In this document: positions 1 to 7,692 of the stretch, piece after piece
How the letters are laid out: every line of letters starts with the position of its first letter
Numbering within the stretch: the stretch's first letter is position 1
NCBI RefSeq assembly: GCF_016641735.1
Contig: NZ_JAEDAO010000001.1
Span: forward strand, 3,410,001-3,474,000
Reading direction: 5' to 3'
Length of the DNA stretch: 64,000 bases
From: Ramlibacter algicola
Lineage (GTDB): Bacteria > Pseudomonadota > Gammaproteobacteria > Burkholderiales > Burkholderiaceae_C
Position numbers and translations under genes: made by a program
Notes under the pieces: generated by a model
Database searches by the model: none
Told to the model about the DNA's origin: nothing
The model's input: the letters and a program-made list of their open reading frames with translations, nothing else

Positions 1-824
1 CCCCGCAGATCGTGGTGTACGAGAAGGCCTTCCACGGCCGCAGCATCGCGACGCTGTCGGCCACCGGCAACGAGAAGGTGCAGAAGGGCTTCGGCCCGCT
101 GGTTCCGGGGTTCATCCGCGTGCCGATGAACGACATCGGGGCCCTCAAGTCCGCCACCGAAGGCAACCAGGACGTGGTGGCCGTGTTCTTCGAGACCATC
201 CAGGGCGAAGGCGGCATCAACCCGATGCGCGCCGAGTACCTGCAACAGGTGCGGCAGCTGTGCGACGAGCGCGGCTGGCTGCTGATGATCGACGAGGTGC
301 AGTGCGGCATGGGCCGCACCGGCAAGTGGTTCGCGCACCAGTGGGCGGGCATCCGCCCGGACGTGATGCCGATCGCCAAGGGCCTGGGTTCGGGCGTGCC
401 GGTGGGCGCCGTCGTCGCGGGGCCGAAGGCCGCCAACATCTTCCAGCCGGGCAACCACGGCACCACCTTCGGCGGCAATCCGCTCGCGATGCGCGCGGGC
501 GTCGAGACGATCCGCATCATGGAAGAGGACGGCCTGCTCGAGAACGCCGCCACCGTCGGCGCCTACCTGAAGCGGTCGCTAGAGCAGGAACTCGGTTCGC
601 TGCCCGGCGTGAAGGAAGTGCGCGGCCAGGGCCTGATGCTCGGCATGGAACTCGACCGCCCCTGCGGCGTGCTGGTGAACCGCGCCGCCGAGGCGGGCCT
701 GCTCCTGTCGGTGACCGCGGACACCGTCGTGCGGCTGCTGCCGCCGCTGATCTTCACCAAGGCCGACGTGGACGAGACGGTCACGAAGCTCGCGCCGCTG
801 GTGAAGGCCGTGCTCGCGGAGTGA
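1..824 (+). CDS. argD: Acetylornithine aminotransferase, 5' end outside window
   Basis: PLP-dependent class III aminotransferase that converts N-acetylglutamate semialdehyde to N-acetylornithine in arginine synthesis (cytoplasm). The frame is already open at base 3, so the N-terminal third lies upstream; about 273 residues are visible, against roughly 400 in the family. Visible hallmarks are the cofactor-binding IDEVQCGMGRTG stretch and the Schiff-base lysine in AKGLGSG, followed by the GTTFGGNP and GQGLMLGMEL segments usual for ArgD. The stop at 822-824 is followed four bases later by argF, so the two genes are clearly co-transcribed. Ornithine aminotransferase or succinylornithine aminotransferase are close relatives, but the argF neighbour favours ArgD. 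Confidence 0.93.
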   Translation, partial: PQIVVYEKAFHGRSIATLSATGNEKVQKGFGPLVPGFIRVPMNDIGALKSATEGNQDVVAVFFETIQGEGGINPMRAEYLQQVRQLCDERGWLLMIDEVQCGMGRTGKWFAHQWAGIRPDVMPIAKGLGSGVPVGAVVAGPKAANIFQPGNHGTTFGGNPLAMRAGVETIRIMEEDGLLENAATVGAYLKRSLEQELGSLPGVKEVRGQGLMLGMELDRPCGVLVNRAAEAGLLLSVTADTVVRLLPPLIFTKADVDETVTKLAPLVKAVLAE

Positions 825-828
825 GGCG

Positions 829-1749
829 ATGGCGATCCGGCACTACCTGCAATTCAGCGACCTCACGGCCGGCGAGTACGCCTGGCTGTTCGAGCGCGCG
901 GCGATCATCAAGCGCAAGTTCAAGGCGTACGAGAAGTACCACCCGCTGGCCGACCGCACGCTGGCCATGATCTTCGAGAAGGCCTCGACCCGCACCCGCG
1001 TGAGCTTCGAGGCCGGCATGTACCAGATGGGCGGCAGCGTCGTGCACCTGACCACCGGCGACAGCCAGCTGGGCCGCGCCGAGCCGATCGAGGACAGCGC
1101 CAAGGTGATCGGCCGCATGGTCGACCTGGTGATGATCCGCACCTTCGGCCAGGACAAGATCGAGCGCTTCGCCGCGCATTCTCGGGTGCCCGTCATCAAC
1201 GGGCTGACCAACGAGTTCCACCCGTGCCAGATCCTGGCCGACATTTTTACGTTCATCGAGCAGCGCGGCTCGATCGCGGGCAAGGTGGTGGCCTGGGTGG
1301 GCGACGGCAACAACATGGCCAACACCTGGCTGCAGGCCGCCGACCTGCTCGGGTTCAAGGTGCACCTGAGCACGCCGCGCGGCTACGAAGTCGACCAGGA
1401 CGTGGCCGGCGTGCGCAGCCGCGACAGCTACAAGGTGTTCAAGGACCCGATGGACGCCTGCCGCGGCGCCGACCTGGTGACCACCGACGTGTGGACCAGC
1501 ATGGGCTACGAGGCCGAGAACGAGGAACGCCGCAAGGCCTTTGCCGACTGGTGCGTCGACGAGGACATGATGCGGGTCGCGAAGCCCGACGCGCTGTTCA
1601 TGCACTGCCTGCCCGCCCACCGTGGCGAGGAAGTGGCCGCCGAGGTGATCGACGGCCCGCAATCCGTCGTGTGGGACGAGGCCGAGAACCGCATGCACGT
1701 GCAGAAGGCACTCATGGAGTACCTGCTGCTCGGCAAGGTGACGGGCTAG
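829..1749 (+). CDS. argF: Ornithine carbamoyltransferase
   Basis: Transfers the carbamoyl group from carbamoyl phosphate to ornithine, giving citrulline in arginine synthesis. The 306-residue length is normal for the family. The carbamoyl-phosphate loop STRTR is seen near residue 55, HPCQ near residue 133 and the ornithine-side MHCLPAHRG near residue 260. The ATG follows the argD stop by four bases, and GTGAGGCG just upstream can serve as the ribosome binding site, so argD-argF form an operon. An unusual T5 run (about 1245-1249) interrupts the otherwise GC-rich coding sequence without breaking the frame. Confidence 0.97.
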   Translation: MAIRHYLQFSDLTAGEYAWLFERAAIIKRKFKAYEKYHPLADRTLAMIFEKASTRTRVSFEAGMYQMGGSVVHLTTGDSQLGRAEPIEDSAKVIGRMVDLVMIRTFGQDKIERFAAHSRVPVINGLTNEFHPCQILADIFTFIEQRGSIAGKVVAWVGDGNNMANTWLQAADLLGFKVHLSTPRGYEVDQDVAGVRSRDSYKVFKDPMDACRGADLVTTDVWTSMGYEAENEERRKAFADWCVDEDMMRVAKPDALFMHCLPAHRGEEVAAEVIDGPQSVVWDEAENRMHVQKALMEYLLLGKVTG

Positions 1750-1773
1750 GAGCGGGTGCGGCTCCCCGTCGCG

Positions 1774-2157
1774 TCAGTGGGCGGGCCGGGCCAGCGCCGC
1801 CGGCGCGCCGCCAAGCGTCATCTCTCCCAGCTTGACCAGCCGCGACTCGATGGCCCAGCGCGTGCGGCCCAGCGCCGCCGCGAGGTCCTTCGTCGGCGTG
1901 CCCGCGGCGAACCCGGCGCGCAGCGCCTCGTCGTCGTCGGCCGACCAGGGCTTGCCGGTGTTGGGCGGCAGGTCGCGTTCGCGCTTGCGCGCGGGCGGCG
2001 CGGCGGGCGCGCCTTGCAGCGCCTGCGACACCGCGAACAGGGCGCGGATCACCGGCGGTGCGTTGTACGGGCTGTCCTCGGGCATGACTTCGCCGGTGAC
2101 GGGGTGGATGCCTTGCGCCAGCGTGTCGAGGATGGCGCGCGCGGTCTGCAGTTCCAT
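1774..2157 (-). CDS. Conserved hypothetical protein with C-terminal SANT/Myb-like helix-turn-helix
   Basis: A 127-residue protein of unknown function. The open frame extends further upstream, but the start at 2157 has a clear AAAGGA ribosome site eight bases before the ATG and gives a compact protein starting MELQTARAIL. The N-terminal part carries HPVTGEVMPEDSPYN; the C-terminal part (about residues 80-115, WSADDDEALRAGF to TRWAIESRL) reads like a SANT/Myb-type three-helix fold used for DNA or protein binding. A low-complexity Ala/Pro/Arg linker joins the halves. It lies opposite argF and is divergent from the YkgJ-type gene. I recognise it only as a burkholderial conserved hypothetical. Confidence 0.8.
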   Translation of the reverse strand: MELQTARAILDTLAQGIHPVTGEVMPEDSPYNAPPVIRALFAVSQALQGAPAAPPARKRERDLPPNTGKPWSADDDEALRAGFAAGTPTKDLAAALGRTRWAIESRLVKLGEMTLGGAPAALARPAH

Positions 2158-2233
2158 CGTGGGTCCTTTCGTGTGACGCTGGATGCCGATCCAGCACCCT
2201 GCCAACGGCCGCCCCAGGCCTGGTGCCGACACG

Positions 2234-2557
2234 ATGCCTGAAGCGTCCTCCCACGCTTGCATGAGCTGCGGCGCCTGCTGCTGCGCGTACCGCGTCGACT
2301 TCTCCGTCCACGAGATGGAGGACCTGGGCGGCACCGTCCCGGCGGGGCTCGCCGTCGAGGTGTCCGGTGCGACCATGCGCATGCGCGGCACCGACCACGT
2401 GCCGATGCGCTGCGCTGCGTTCCAGGGCCGCGTCGGCGAGCGCGCCAGCTGCGGCATCTACGAGTGGCGCCCCAACCCCTGCCGCGAACTCGAGCCGGGC
2501 AGCCAAGGCTGCGAGCGGGCGCGTGCGCGACATGGTCTGCCGCCGCTCGACGCTTGA
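2234..2557 (+). CDS. YkgJ-family cysteine cluster protein
   Basis: A 107-residue protein of the CxxCxxCC family (YkgJ/UPF0153), thought to bind zinc or an iron-sulfur cluster; no enzymatic role is established. The N-terminal cluster CMSCGACC is followed by single cysteines in PMRCAAF, ASCGIYEWRP and NPCREL, the usual family pattern ending in an IYE-RP-PC segment. I chose the ATG at 2234 because the conserved part starts directly after it; an in-frame ATG at 2183 would add 17 unremarkable residues. It is divergent from the SANT-like gene, whose start is 76 bases away. Confidence 0.82.
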   Translation: MPEASSHACMSCGACCCAYRVDFSVHEMEDLGGTVPAGLAVEVSGATMRMRGTDHVPMRCAAFQGRVGERASCGIYEWRPNPCRELEPGSQGCERARARHGLPPLDA

Positions 2558-2632
2558 CGCGCCGCTGATTTCGCGCGTGCTGTTGGAACGAACCGACACC
2601 ACGCCTCGTCGAGCCGGTCCACACTCCGCGCC

Positions 2633-3259
2633 ATGCCACGCCTCTGGGACATTTCCCCGCCGGTGCACGCGCAAGCGCCGGTCTTCCCCGGCGACACGCC
2701 CTACCGGCAGCAATGGGCCGCCACCATCGGCCCCGGCTGCCCGGTCAACGTCAGCACGCTGACCCTGTCGCCGCACGTCGGCGCGCATGCCGATGCGCCC
2801 CTGCACTACGACCCGCTGGGCGCGTCGATCGGCAGTGTCGACCTCGCCCCCTATCTGGGACCGTGTCGCGTCATCCACGCCATCGCGCGCGGGCCGCTGG
2901 TGACATGGGCGCACCTCGCGCACGCCGTGCGCGACTTGCCGCCGCGCGTGCTCGTGCGCACCTACGAGCGCATGCCGATCGACCGCTGGGATGACGCGCT
3001 CGCGGCCTTCGCGCCCGAAACGATCGAGCGGCTCGCCGATGCCGGCGTGCGCCTGGTCGGGATCGACAGCGCGAGCATCGATCCCGCGGACAGCAAGACG
3101 CTGGACTCGCACCAGGTGATCCGCCGCCGCGGCCTGCGCGTGCTGGAGAACCTGGTGCTCGACGACGTGCCCGAAGGCGACTACGAGCTGATCGCCCTGC
3201 CCCTGAAGCTGATGACCGCCGACGCGTCCCCGGTGCGCGCGGTGCTGCGAGCCCCATGA
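2633..3259 (+). CDS. kynB: Kynurenine formamidase (arylformamidase)
   Basis: Hydrolyses N-formylkynurenine to kynurenine and formate, the second step of tryptophan catabolism. The 208-residue length matches bacterial KynB. The metal-binding signature is visible at about residues 48-58 (HVGAHADAPLHYD), with an early WDISPPVHAQ start and a DSASIDPADS segment near residue 147, both usual in the family. Its last four bases (ATGA) overlap the start of kynU, so translation is probably coupled. It is the first gene of a kynB-kynU-kynA operon. Confidence 0.96.
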   Translation: MPRLWDISPPVHAQAPVFPGDTPYRQQWAATIGPGCPVNVSTLTLSPHVGAHADAPLHYDPLGASIGSVDLAPYLGPCRVIHAIARGPLVTWAHLAHAVRDLPPRVLVRTYERMPIDRWDDALAAFAPETIERLADAGVRLVGIDSASIDPADSKTLDSHQVIRRRGLRVLENLVLDDVPEGDYELIALPLKLMTADASPVRAVLRAP

Positions 3260-4512
3260 CCACCCTGCAAGACTGCCGCGCGCGTGACGCGGCCGACCCG
3301 CTGCGCCCGCTGCGCGACCTGTTCGTGCTGCCCGACGGCGTCACCTATCTCGACGGCAATTCGCTCGGTCCCTTGCCGCGCGCTGCGGCGGCGCGCATCG
3401 CCAAGGCGGTGGAGCACGAGTGGGGCCAGGGCCTGATCCGCTCGTGGAACGACGCCGGCTGGTTCGCGATGCCGCAGCGCGTCGGCGATCGCATCGGCAG
3501 TTGGATCGGCGCGCGAGCTGGCGAAGTCGTCGCGACGGACACGACGTCGGCCAACCTGTACAAGGTGCTGAGCGCTGCGTTGTCGATCGCGGCGCAGGAC
3601 CGCCCCGGGCACCGCGTCGTGCTCAGCGAACGCAGCAACTTCCCCACCGATCTCTACATCGCGCAGGCCCTGTGCGCGGAACGCGATTGCGAACTGCGGC
3701 TTGTGGAGGCGGAGGAACTGCCCGCCGCGCTGGGCGACCGCGTCGCGGTGCTGCTGCTCACGCACGTCAACTACCGCACCGGCGCCATGCACGACATGGC
3801 GGCGCTCACGCGCGCCGCGCACGAAGGCGGCGCACTCGCGATCTGGGACCTGGCGCACAGCGCGGGCGCGGTGCCGGTCGACCTGCACGCGGCGCAGGCC
3901 GATTTCGCGATCGGCTGTGGCTACAAGTACCTCAATGGCGGCCCGGGCTGCCCGGCGTTCCTGTGGGTGCATCCGAAGCACGCCGACCGCTTCTCGCAGC
4001 CGCTCGCCGGCTGGTGGGGGCATGCGGTGCCGTTCGAGTTCACGCCCGAGTACCGGCCCGCACCGGGCGTCGCGCGTTACCTGTGCGGCACTCAGCCGGT
4101 GCTCAGCATGGTCGGCCTGGATTGCGGGCTCGACGCGCTCGATGCCAGCCTGCCCCATGGCGGCATGCAGGCGCTGCGCGCGAAATCGCTGGCACTGACG
4201 GACCTGTTCATCGGCCTGGTCGAACAGCGCTGCGGCGATGCGGGCCTGCGGCTGGTCACGCCGCGCGAGCACGCAGACCGCGGCTCGCAGGTGTGCCTCG
4301 CTCGTGAGGAAGGCGCGTACGCGATCATGCAGGCGCTCATCGCGCGCGGCGTGATCGGCGATTTCCGCGCGCCGGACATCCTGCGCTTCGGCTTCACGCC
4401 GCTGTACGTCGGTTTCGAGGACACCTGGAACGCGGTGGAGCACCTGCGGCAGGTGTTCGAGTCGGACGAGTGGCGCCAGGCGCGCTTCCAGCAACGCCAC
4501 GCGGTGACCTGA
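3256..4512 (+). CDS. kynU: Kynureninase
   Basis: PLP enzyme that cleaves kynurenine to anthranilate and alanine. The 418 residues are the normal size. YLDGNSLGPLP near the N-terminus and the Schiff-base lysine in CGYKYLNGGPG (about residue 228) are diagnostic, with WDLAHSAGA carrying the pyridine-binding Asp upstream of it. The ATG overlaps the kynB stop (ATGA) and the stop is immediately adjacent to the kynA ATG, showing a tight operon. With KynA and KynB it converts tryptophan to anthranilate; no kynurenine 3-monooxygenase is present, so the quinolinate branch is not encoded here. Confidence 0.97.
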   Translation: MTTLQDCRARDAADPLRPLRDLFVLPDGVTYLDGNSLGPLPRAAAARIAKAVEHEWGQGLIRSWNDAGWFAMPQRVGDRIGSWIGARAGEVVATDTTSANLYKVLSAALSIAAQDRPGHRVVLSERSNFPTDLYIAQALCAERDCELRLVEAEELPAALGDRVAVLLLTHVNYRTGAMHDMAALTRAAHEGGALAIWDLAHSAGAVPVDLHAAQADFAIGCGYKYLNGGPGCPAFLWVHPKHADRFSQPLAGWWGHAVPFEFTPEYRPAPGVARYLCGTQPVLSMVGLDCGLDALDASLPHGGMQALRAKSLALTDLFIGLVEQRCGDAGLRLVTPREHADRGSQVCLAREEGAYAIMQALIARGVIGDFRAPDILRFGFTPLYVGFEDTWNAVEHLRQVFESDEWRQARFQQRHAVT

Positions 4513-5364
4513 ATGAGCGACCCCACCCCACGCCCCGAGGACATCGTGCACGCCGAAGGCGCGAAGCTGGACTACCGCAGCACGATGACGTACGGCGACT
4601 ACCTGCATCTCGACGAAGTGCTGAACGCGCAGCATCCGCTGTCGCCCGACCACAACGAGATGCTGTTCATCGTGCAGCACCAGACCAGCGAGCTGTGGAT
4701 GAAGCTGATGCTGCACGAACTGCGCGCGGCCATTGCGTGCGTCGCGAGCGACCAGTTGGGCAGCGCGTTCAAGATGCTCGCGCGCGTCTCGCGCATCATG
4801 GAACAGCTGGTGCACGCCTGGGACGTGCTGGCGACGATGACGCCGGCCGAGTACAGCGCCATTCGGCCCTACCTCGCGAGTTCCAGCGGATTCCAGAGCT
4901 GGCAGTACCGCTGCATCGAGTTCGCGCTGGGCAACAAGAACGCCGCGATGCTCAAGCCGCACGAGCACCGGGCCGAACTGCACGCGCAGGTGCGCGCCGC
5001 GTTCGAGGCGCCATCGCTCTACGACGAATCGCTGCGGCTGCTCGCGCGGCGTGGCCTGCCAGTTCCTGCCAGCCACACGCAGCGCGACTGGACGCAGCAC
5101 TACGAGGAGAGCGCACAGGTGGAGCAGGCCTGGCTGCAGGTGTACCGCGACCCGGACCGCTACTGGGACCTGTACCAGCTGGGCGAGGAACTCACCGACC
5201 TGGAGGACGCGTTCCGCCTCTGGCGCTTCCGCCACGTGACCACGGTGGAACGCGTGATCGGCTTCAAGCGCGGCACCGGCGGCACCGGCGGCGTGCCCTA
5301 CCTGCGCAAGATGCTCGACGTGGTGCTGTTCCCGGAGATCTGGCGCCTGCGCACCGATCTCTGA
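4513..5364 (+). CDS. kynA: Tryptophan 2,3-dioxygenase
   Basis: Haem dioxygenase that opens the indole ring of tryptophan to N-formylkynurenine, the first step of the kynurenine route. The 283-residue length is typical of the bacterial homotetrameric enzyme. Recognisable features are [16 protein letters not shown], the substrate-side [10 protein letters not shown], the FQSWQYR stretch, and the C-terminal [21 protein letters not shown] containing the proximal haem histidine. It starts directly after the kynU stop with no spacer. It ends 7 bases before the stop of the convergent flavin monooxygenase gene. Confidence 0.97.
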   Translation: MSDPTPRPEDIVHAEGAKLDYRSTMTYGDYLHLDEVLNAQHPLSPDHNEMLFIVQHQTSELWMKLMLHELRAAIACVASDQLGSAFKMLARVSRIMEQLVHAWDVLATMTPAEYSAIRPYLASSSGFQSWQYRCIEFALGNKNAAMLKPHEHRAELHAQVRAAFEAPSLYDESLRLLARRGLPVPASHTQRDWTQHYEESAQVEQAWLQVYRDPDRYWDLYQLGEELTDLEDAFRLWRFRHVTTVERVIGFKRGTGGTGGVPYLRKMLDVVLFPEIWRLRTDL

Positions 5365-5371
5365 ACGCGCT

Positions 5372-6541
5372 TCAGCACGCGCCGTACAGCCAGGGCAGGT
5401 CCAGCAGCGGTTCGCCCACGACACGCATCGCGGCATCGCGCCCCACGCGCAGCAGGCCACCGGCGTGGAAGATGCGCGCATTGCGCAGCGACCGCTGCTG
5501 CACGCGCGCGCAGCGCCGCCAGCGTTCCGTCGCATACCGCTGCAGCGCCGCTTCGACGTCGCCCCCGGCCAGCGCCTGCTGCAAGGTCCAGGCATCCTCG
5601 ATCGCCATCCCGGCGCCTTGCGCAAGGTACGGCAGCATGGGATGCGCCGCATCGCCCAGCAGCGCGACCCGGCCGCGCGCCATCTCGCCGGCGGAACGCA
5701 CGGGCGCACGTGCGTGCAGCGCCCACAGCCGCCACTGCGTCGCCGCGTCGAGCAGGCCACGCAAGGACGCGTGCGTGCCGGCCGTCGATTCGTGCAGTGC
5801 GCCGGTCACCCCCTCGTGGTTCCACGACTTCGCGTCGCCCGGTGCCGGACCTTCGATGAGGCACACGAGGTTCAGCGCCTCGCCGGCGCGCACGGGGTAT
5901 GCCACCGCGTGCATGCGCGGCGCGAGCCACACACCGATGTCCTGGGAGCGCAGCGCCGCCGGCAGGTCGGCCTGCTGCAGCAGCGCACGGTAGGCGAGAT
6001 GCCCCGTGAACGCCGGCGCGCCGTCGCCGAGCAGTGCGTCGCGCACGCGGCTCCAGAGGCCGTCGGCGCCCAGCAGCGCAGCGGCTTGCAGTTCGTCCCC
6101 TGCGACCGTGCGCACCCGCACGCCGCCATCGGCCTGCACCATGCCGTCGACGCGCTCGGCCGCACGCAGCACGGCGCCGTCGGCGCGCGCCTGCGCGAGC
6201 AGCGCCGCGTGCGCGTCGGCGCGGTGCATGGTGAAGTAAGGCGCGCCGTGGCGCTCGGCGAAGGACGCGCCCAATCGCAGCCGGCCGAGTTCGCGTCCCG
6301 TGCCGGCGTCGCGCACGCGCAGCGCGCCGGGGCGGCCGGCTGCAGCCTGCACGTCCTTCCAGGCTTGGGGCCACTGCTGCACGATGCGGGTGACGTTGGG
6401 GCCGAACTGCAGGCCGGCGCCGATCTCCTCGAAGGCCGCGGCTTGCTCCAGCACCTGCACGGAACGGCCGGCGCGGCGGACCGCGATCGCCGCTGCGATC
6501 CCGCCGATGCCGCCGCCGGCGACGACCACGTCCTGCTCCAT
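5372..6541 (-). CDS. FAD-dependent aromatic-ring monooxygenase (salicylate / 3-hydroxybenzoate hydroxylase type)
   Basis: A 389-residue class A flavoprotein monooxygenase. The FAD-binding GGGIGG lies at about residues 9-14, the DG fingerprint appears as ADGLWSRVRD, and the second FAD motif is LLGDAAHPMLPYLAQGAG near residue 290. This order matches salicylate 1-hydroxylase and 3-hydroxybenzoate 6-hydroxylase relatives. The start at 6541 is the first ATG before the FAD fold. It is convergent with kynA and 22 bases downstream of the BLUF-like gene on the same strand. The substrate cannot be read from sequence; a role on anthranilate or another aromatic acid is possible but unproven. It is too short and too different to be kynurenine 3-monooxygenase. 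Confidence 0.85.
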   Translation of the reverse strand: MEQDVVVAGGGIGGIAAAIAVRRAGRSVQVLEQAAAFEEIGAGLQFGPNVTRIVQQWPQAWKDVQAAAGRPGALRVRDAGTGRELGRLRLGASFAERHGAPYFTMHRADAHAALLAQARADGAVLRAAERVDGMVQADGGVRVRTVAGDELQAAALLGADGLWSRVRDALLGDGAPAFTGHLAYRALLQQADLPAALRSQDIGVWLAPRMHAVAYPVRAGEALNLVCLIEGPAPGDAKSWNHEGVTGALHESTAGTHASLRGLLDAATQWRLWALHARAPVRSAGEMARGRVALLGDAAHPMLPYLAQGAGMAIEDAWTLQQALAGGDVEAALQRYATERWRRCARVQQRSLRNARIFHAGGLLRVGRDAAMRVVGEPLLDLPWLYGAC

Positions 6542-6563
6542 GCGGGCATTGTGCCCGCCTGGT

Positions 6564-7496
6564 TCAGCCGGCCTGCATGGGGACCAGCCCGAGGAGCAAC
6601 GCGACGAGCTGCGAGTCGGTGAACGCGCCTTCGTGCACCCGTGCCGTCGCGCCCGTGCGCCGCTGCACTTCGTCGCGCAGGCCGGCCGCCACCAGCGGCA
6701 CCTCGCCCACGACGTCGACGCACGGCTGCTGCGGGCCGGCCCCCAGGAACGAGGAGATGCCGATCGCCAGGTCCAATGCGGCGCGGTCGCCGCTGCCGGC
6801 CAGCAGCGCGACGTGGCCGGGCCGCGCCATCGAGGACTGCACCAGCGGGTGCCCGAACACGCGCCGGCCGGCGGCGTGGACGCGCAGCGAACGGCCACCG
6901 ACCGCGAGGTCGACGTACGCCATGCCCACGTCGGTGGTCTTCGGGTCCGCGCCGGCGAAGCGGCGGTACACCAGCGGCCGCTCGAAATGCCCGGCCAGGT
7001 TGCGTGCGGTCTCGATGGCTCGCGCGTCCACCGAGGCGAGCAGGCCCACGCTGCCGGCCGGTGCGCCCTCGGGCGGCGCCGGCAGCGTCGGTGGTTCGGC
7101 GAACGCCCGCCACGTCTCGCGCGGGGCCAGGCCGGCCGCGGCGACCGCGTCGATGCGGCGAGCGAACGCGTCGGGCGATTCGATCCACTGCGTCGTGCTG
7201 ACGGCCAGCGGCTCCGACAGGGTGCGAGGCCCGACGCTACGGTGCACCAGCCGCGGCACGTCCGGCCGCGCCTTGCGCAGCGACGTACGCAACGCCTCCT
7301 CGATCGCGTCCTCGGGCCCTTCCTGCCACAGCACGTACCAGCCCGCGATGTGCAGCACCGCACCGCAGAGGCCGGCCACCCGCGAGGGGCCCTGGACGCG
7401 CCGGCGGGCGGCGAACAGCTGCTCCATCGTCGAGCCTTCCACGCGGGCCCGGCTCACCCGCAGGATGCGAGTGACGACTTCTCCTGCAAGCGGCAT
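6564..7496 (-). CDS. BLUF-domain-like protein lacking flavin-contact residues, with unknown C-terminal domain
   Basis: A 310-residue protein. Residues 8-100 follow the BLUF pattern: an ILRVSRA first strand, a helix, AGLCGAVLHIAGWYVLWQEGP like the second and third strands, then a helix and a terminal strand. The key residues look lost: the flavin-proximal Tyr is Arg13, the Asn after the first helix is not evident, and the Gln expected before the EGP turn aligns with Leu. It is thus unlikely to sense light with flavin. Residues about 125-310 form a second domain that I do not recognise. The start at 7496 has GGAAGG seven bases upstream. It is divergent from a LysR gene, with a minus-strand terminator-like hairpin in its leader. 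Confidence 0.7.
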   Translation of the reverse strand: MPLAGEVVTRILRVSRARVEGSTMEQLFAARRRVQGPSRVAGLCGAVLHIAGWYVLWQEGPEDAIEEALRTSLRKARPDVPRLVHRSVGPRTLSEPLAVSTTQWIESPDAFARRIDAVAAAGLAPRETWRAFAEPPTLPAPPEGAPAGSVGLLASVDARAIETARNLAGHFERPLVYRRFAGADPKTTDVGMAYVDLAVGGRSLRVHAAGRRVFGHPLVQSSMARPGHVALLAGSGDRAALDLAIGISSFLGAGPQQPCVDVVGEVPLVAAGLRDEVQRRTGATARVHEGAFTDSQLVALLLGLVPMQAG

Positions 7497-7578
7497 GGCG
7501 CCGCCTTCCGGCTGCGGAGGCGGAAGCGGATCGCGTTTCACGGGGGAGAGGTCCTGCCTGCGGCCGCGGCAAGCGGCC

Positions 7579-7603
7579 AAAAAAAGGCCCGCGGGACGCG
7601 GGC
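7579..7603 (-). terminator. Intrinsic terminator-like hairpin on the minus strand, in the leader of the BLUF-like gene
   Basis: A perfect 7 bp GC stem (7587-7593 with 7597-7603) closed by a 3-base loop is followed on the minus strand by seven T residues (7585-7579). This is a textbook Rho-independent terminator, but it sits 83 bases upstream of the minus-strand gene starting at 7496 and downstream of no minus-strand gene in the window. A second hairpin, 7562-7567 with 7573-7578, follows. It may attenuate the leader or block antisense transcription from the LysR promoter region. Confidence 0.6.
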
Positions 7604-7644
7604 GGCTCGTACTGCCATGTCCACGATTATTCCGTGGCGGGCTT

Positions 7645-7673
7645 TTGCTTCCGATGCATTGCTTTGCTAGATT
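7645..7673 (+). promoter_or_regulatory. Sigma-70 promoter of the LysR gene
   Basis: TTGCTT (7645-7650) and TAGATT (7668-7673) are separated by 17 bases in a locally AT-rich patch, with the ATG 20 bases downstream of the -10 box. A short inverted repeat CCACG-N7-CGTGG lies just upstream at 7621-7637 and could be part of a LysR binding site. Confidence 0.5.
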
Positions 7674-7692
7674 TGATGCGTCAGGCGCAACG

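Noticed and set aside
3181..5760. Minus-strand frame of 859 codons covering kynU and kynA
   Set aside because: Runs across two certain genes and joins the frame of the flavin enzyme only by chance.
5372..6541. Kynurenine 3-monooxygenase
   Set aside because: Too short, no C-terminal membrane segment, and closer to salicylate/3-hydroxybenzoate hydroxylases; it is also convergent with the kyn operon.
7618..7671. 17-codon plus-strand frame starting MSTIIPWRAF before the LysR gene
   Set aside because: No ribosome site, and it covers the LysR promoter; not supported as a leader peptide, although not fully excluded.
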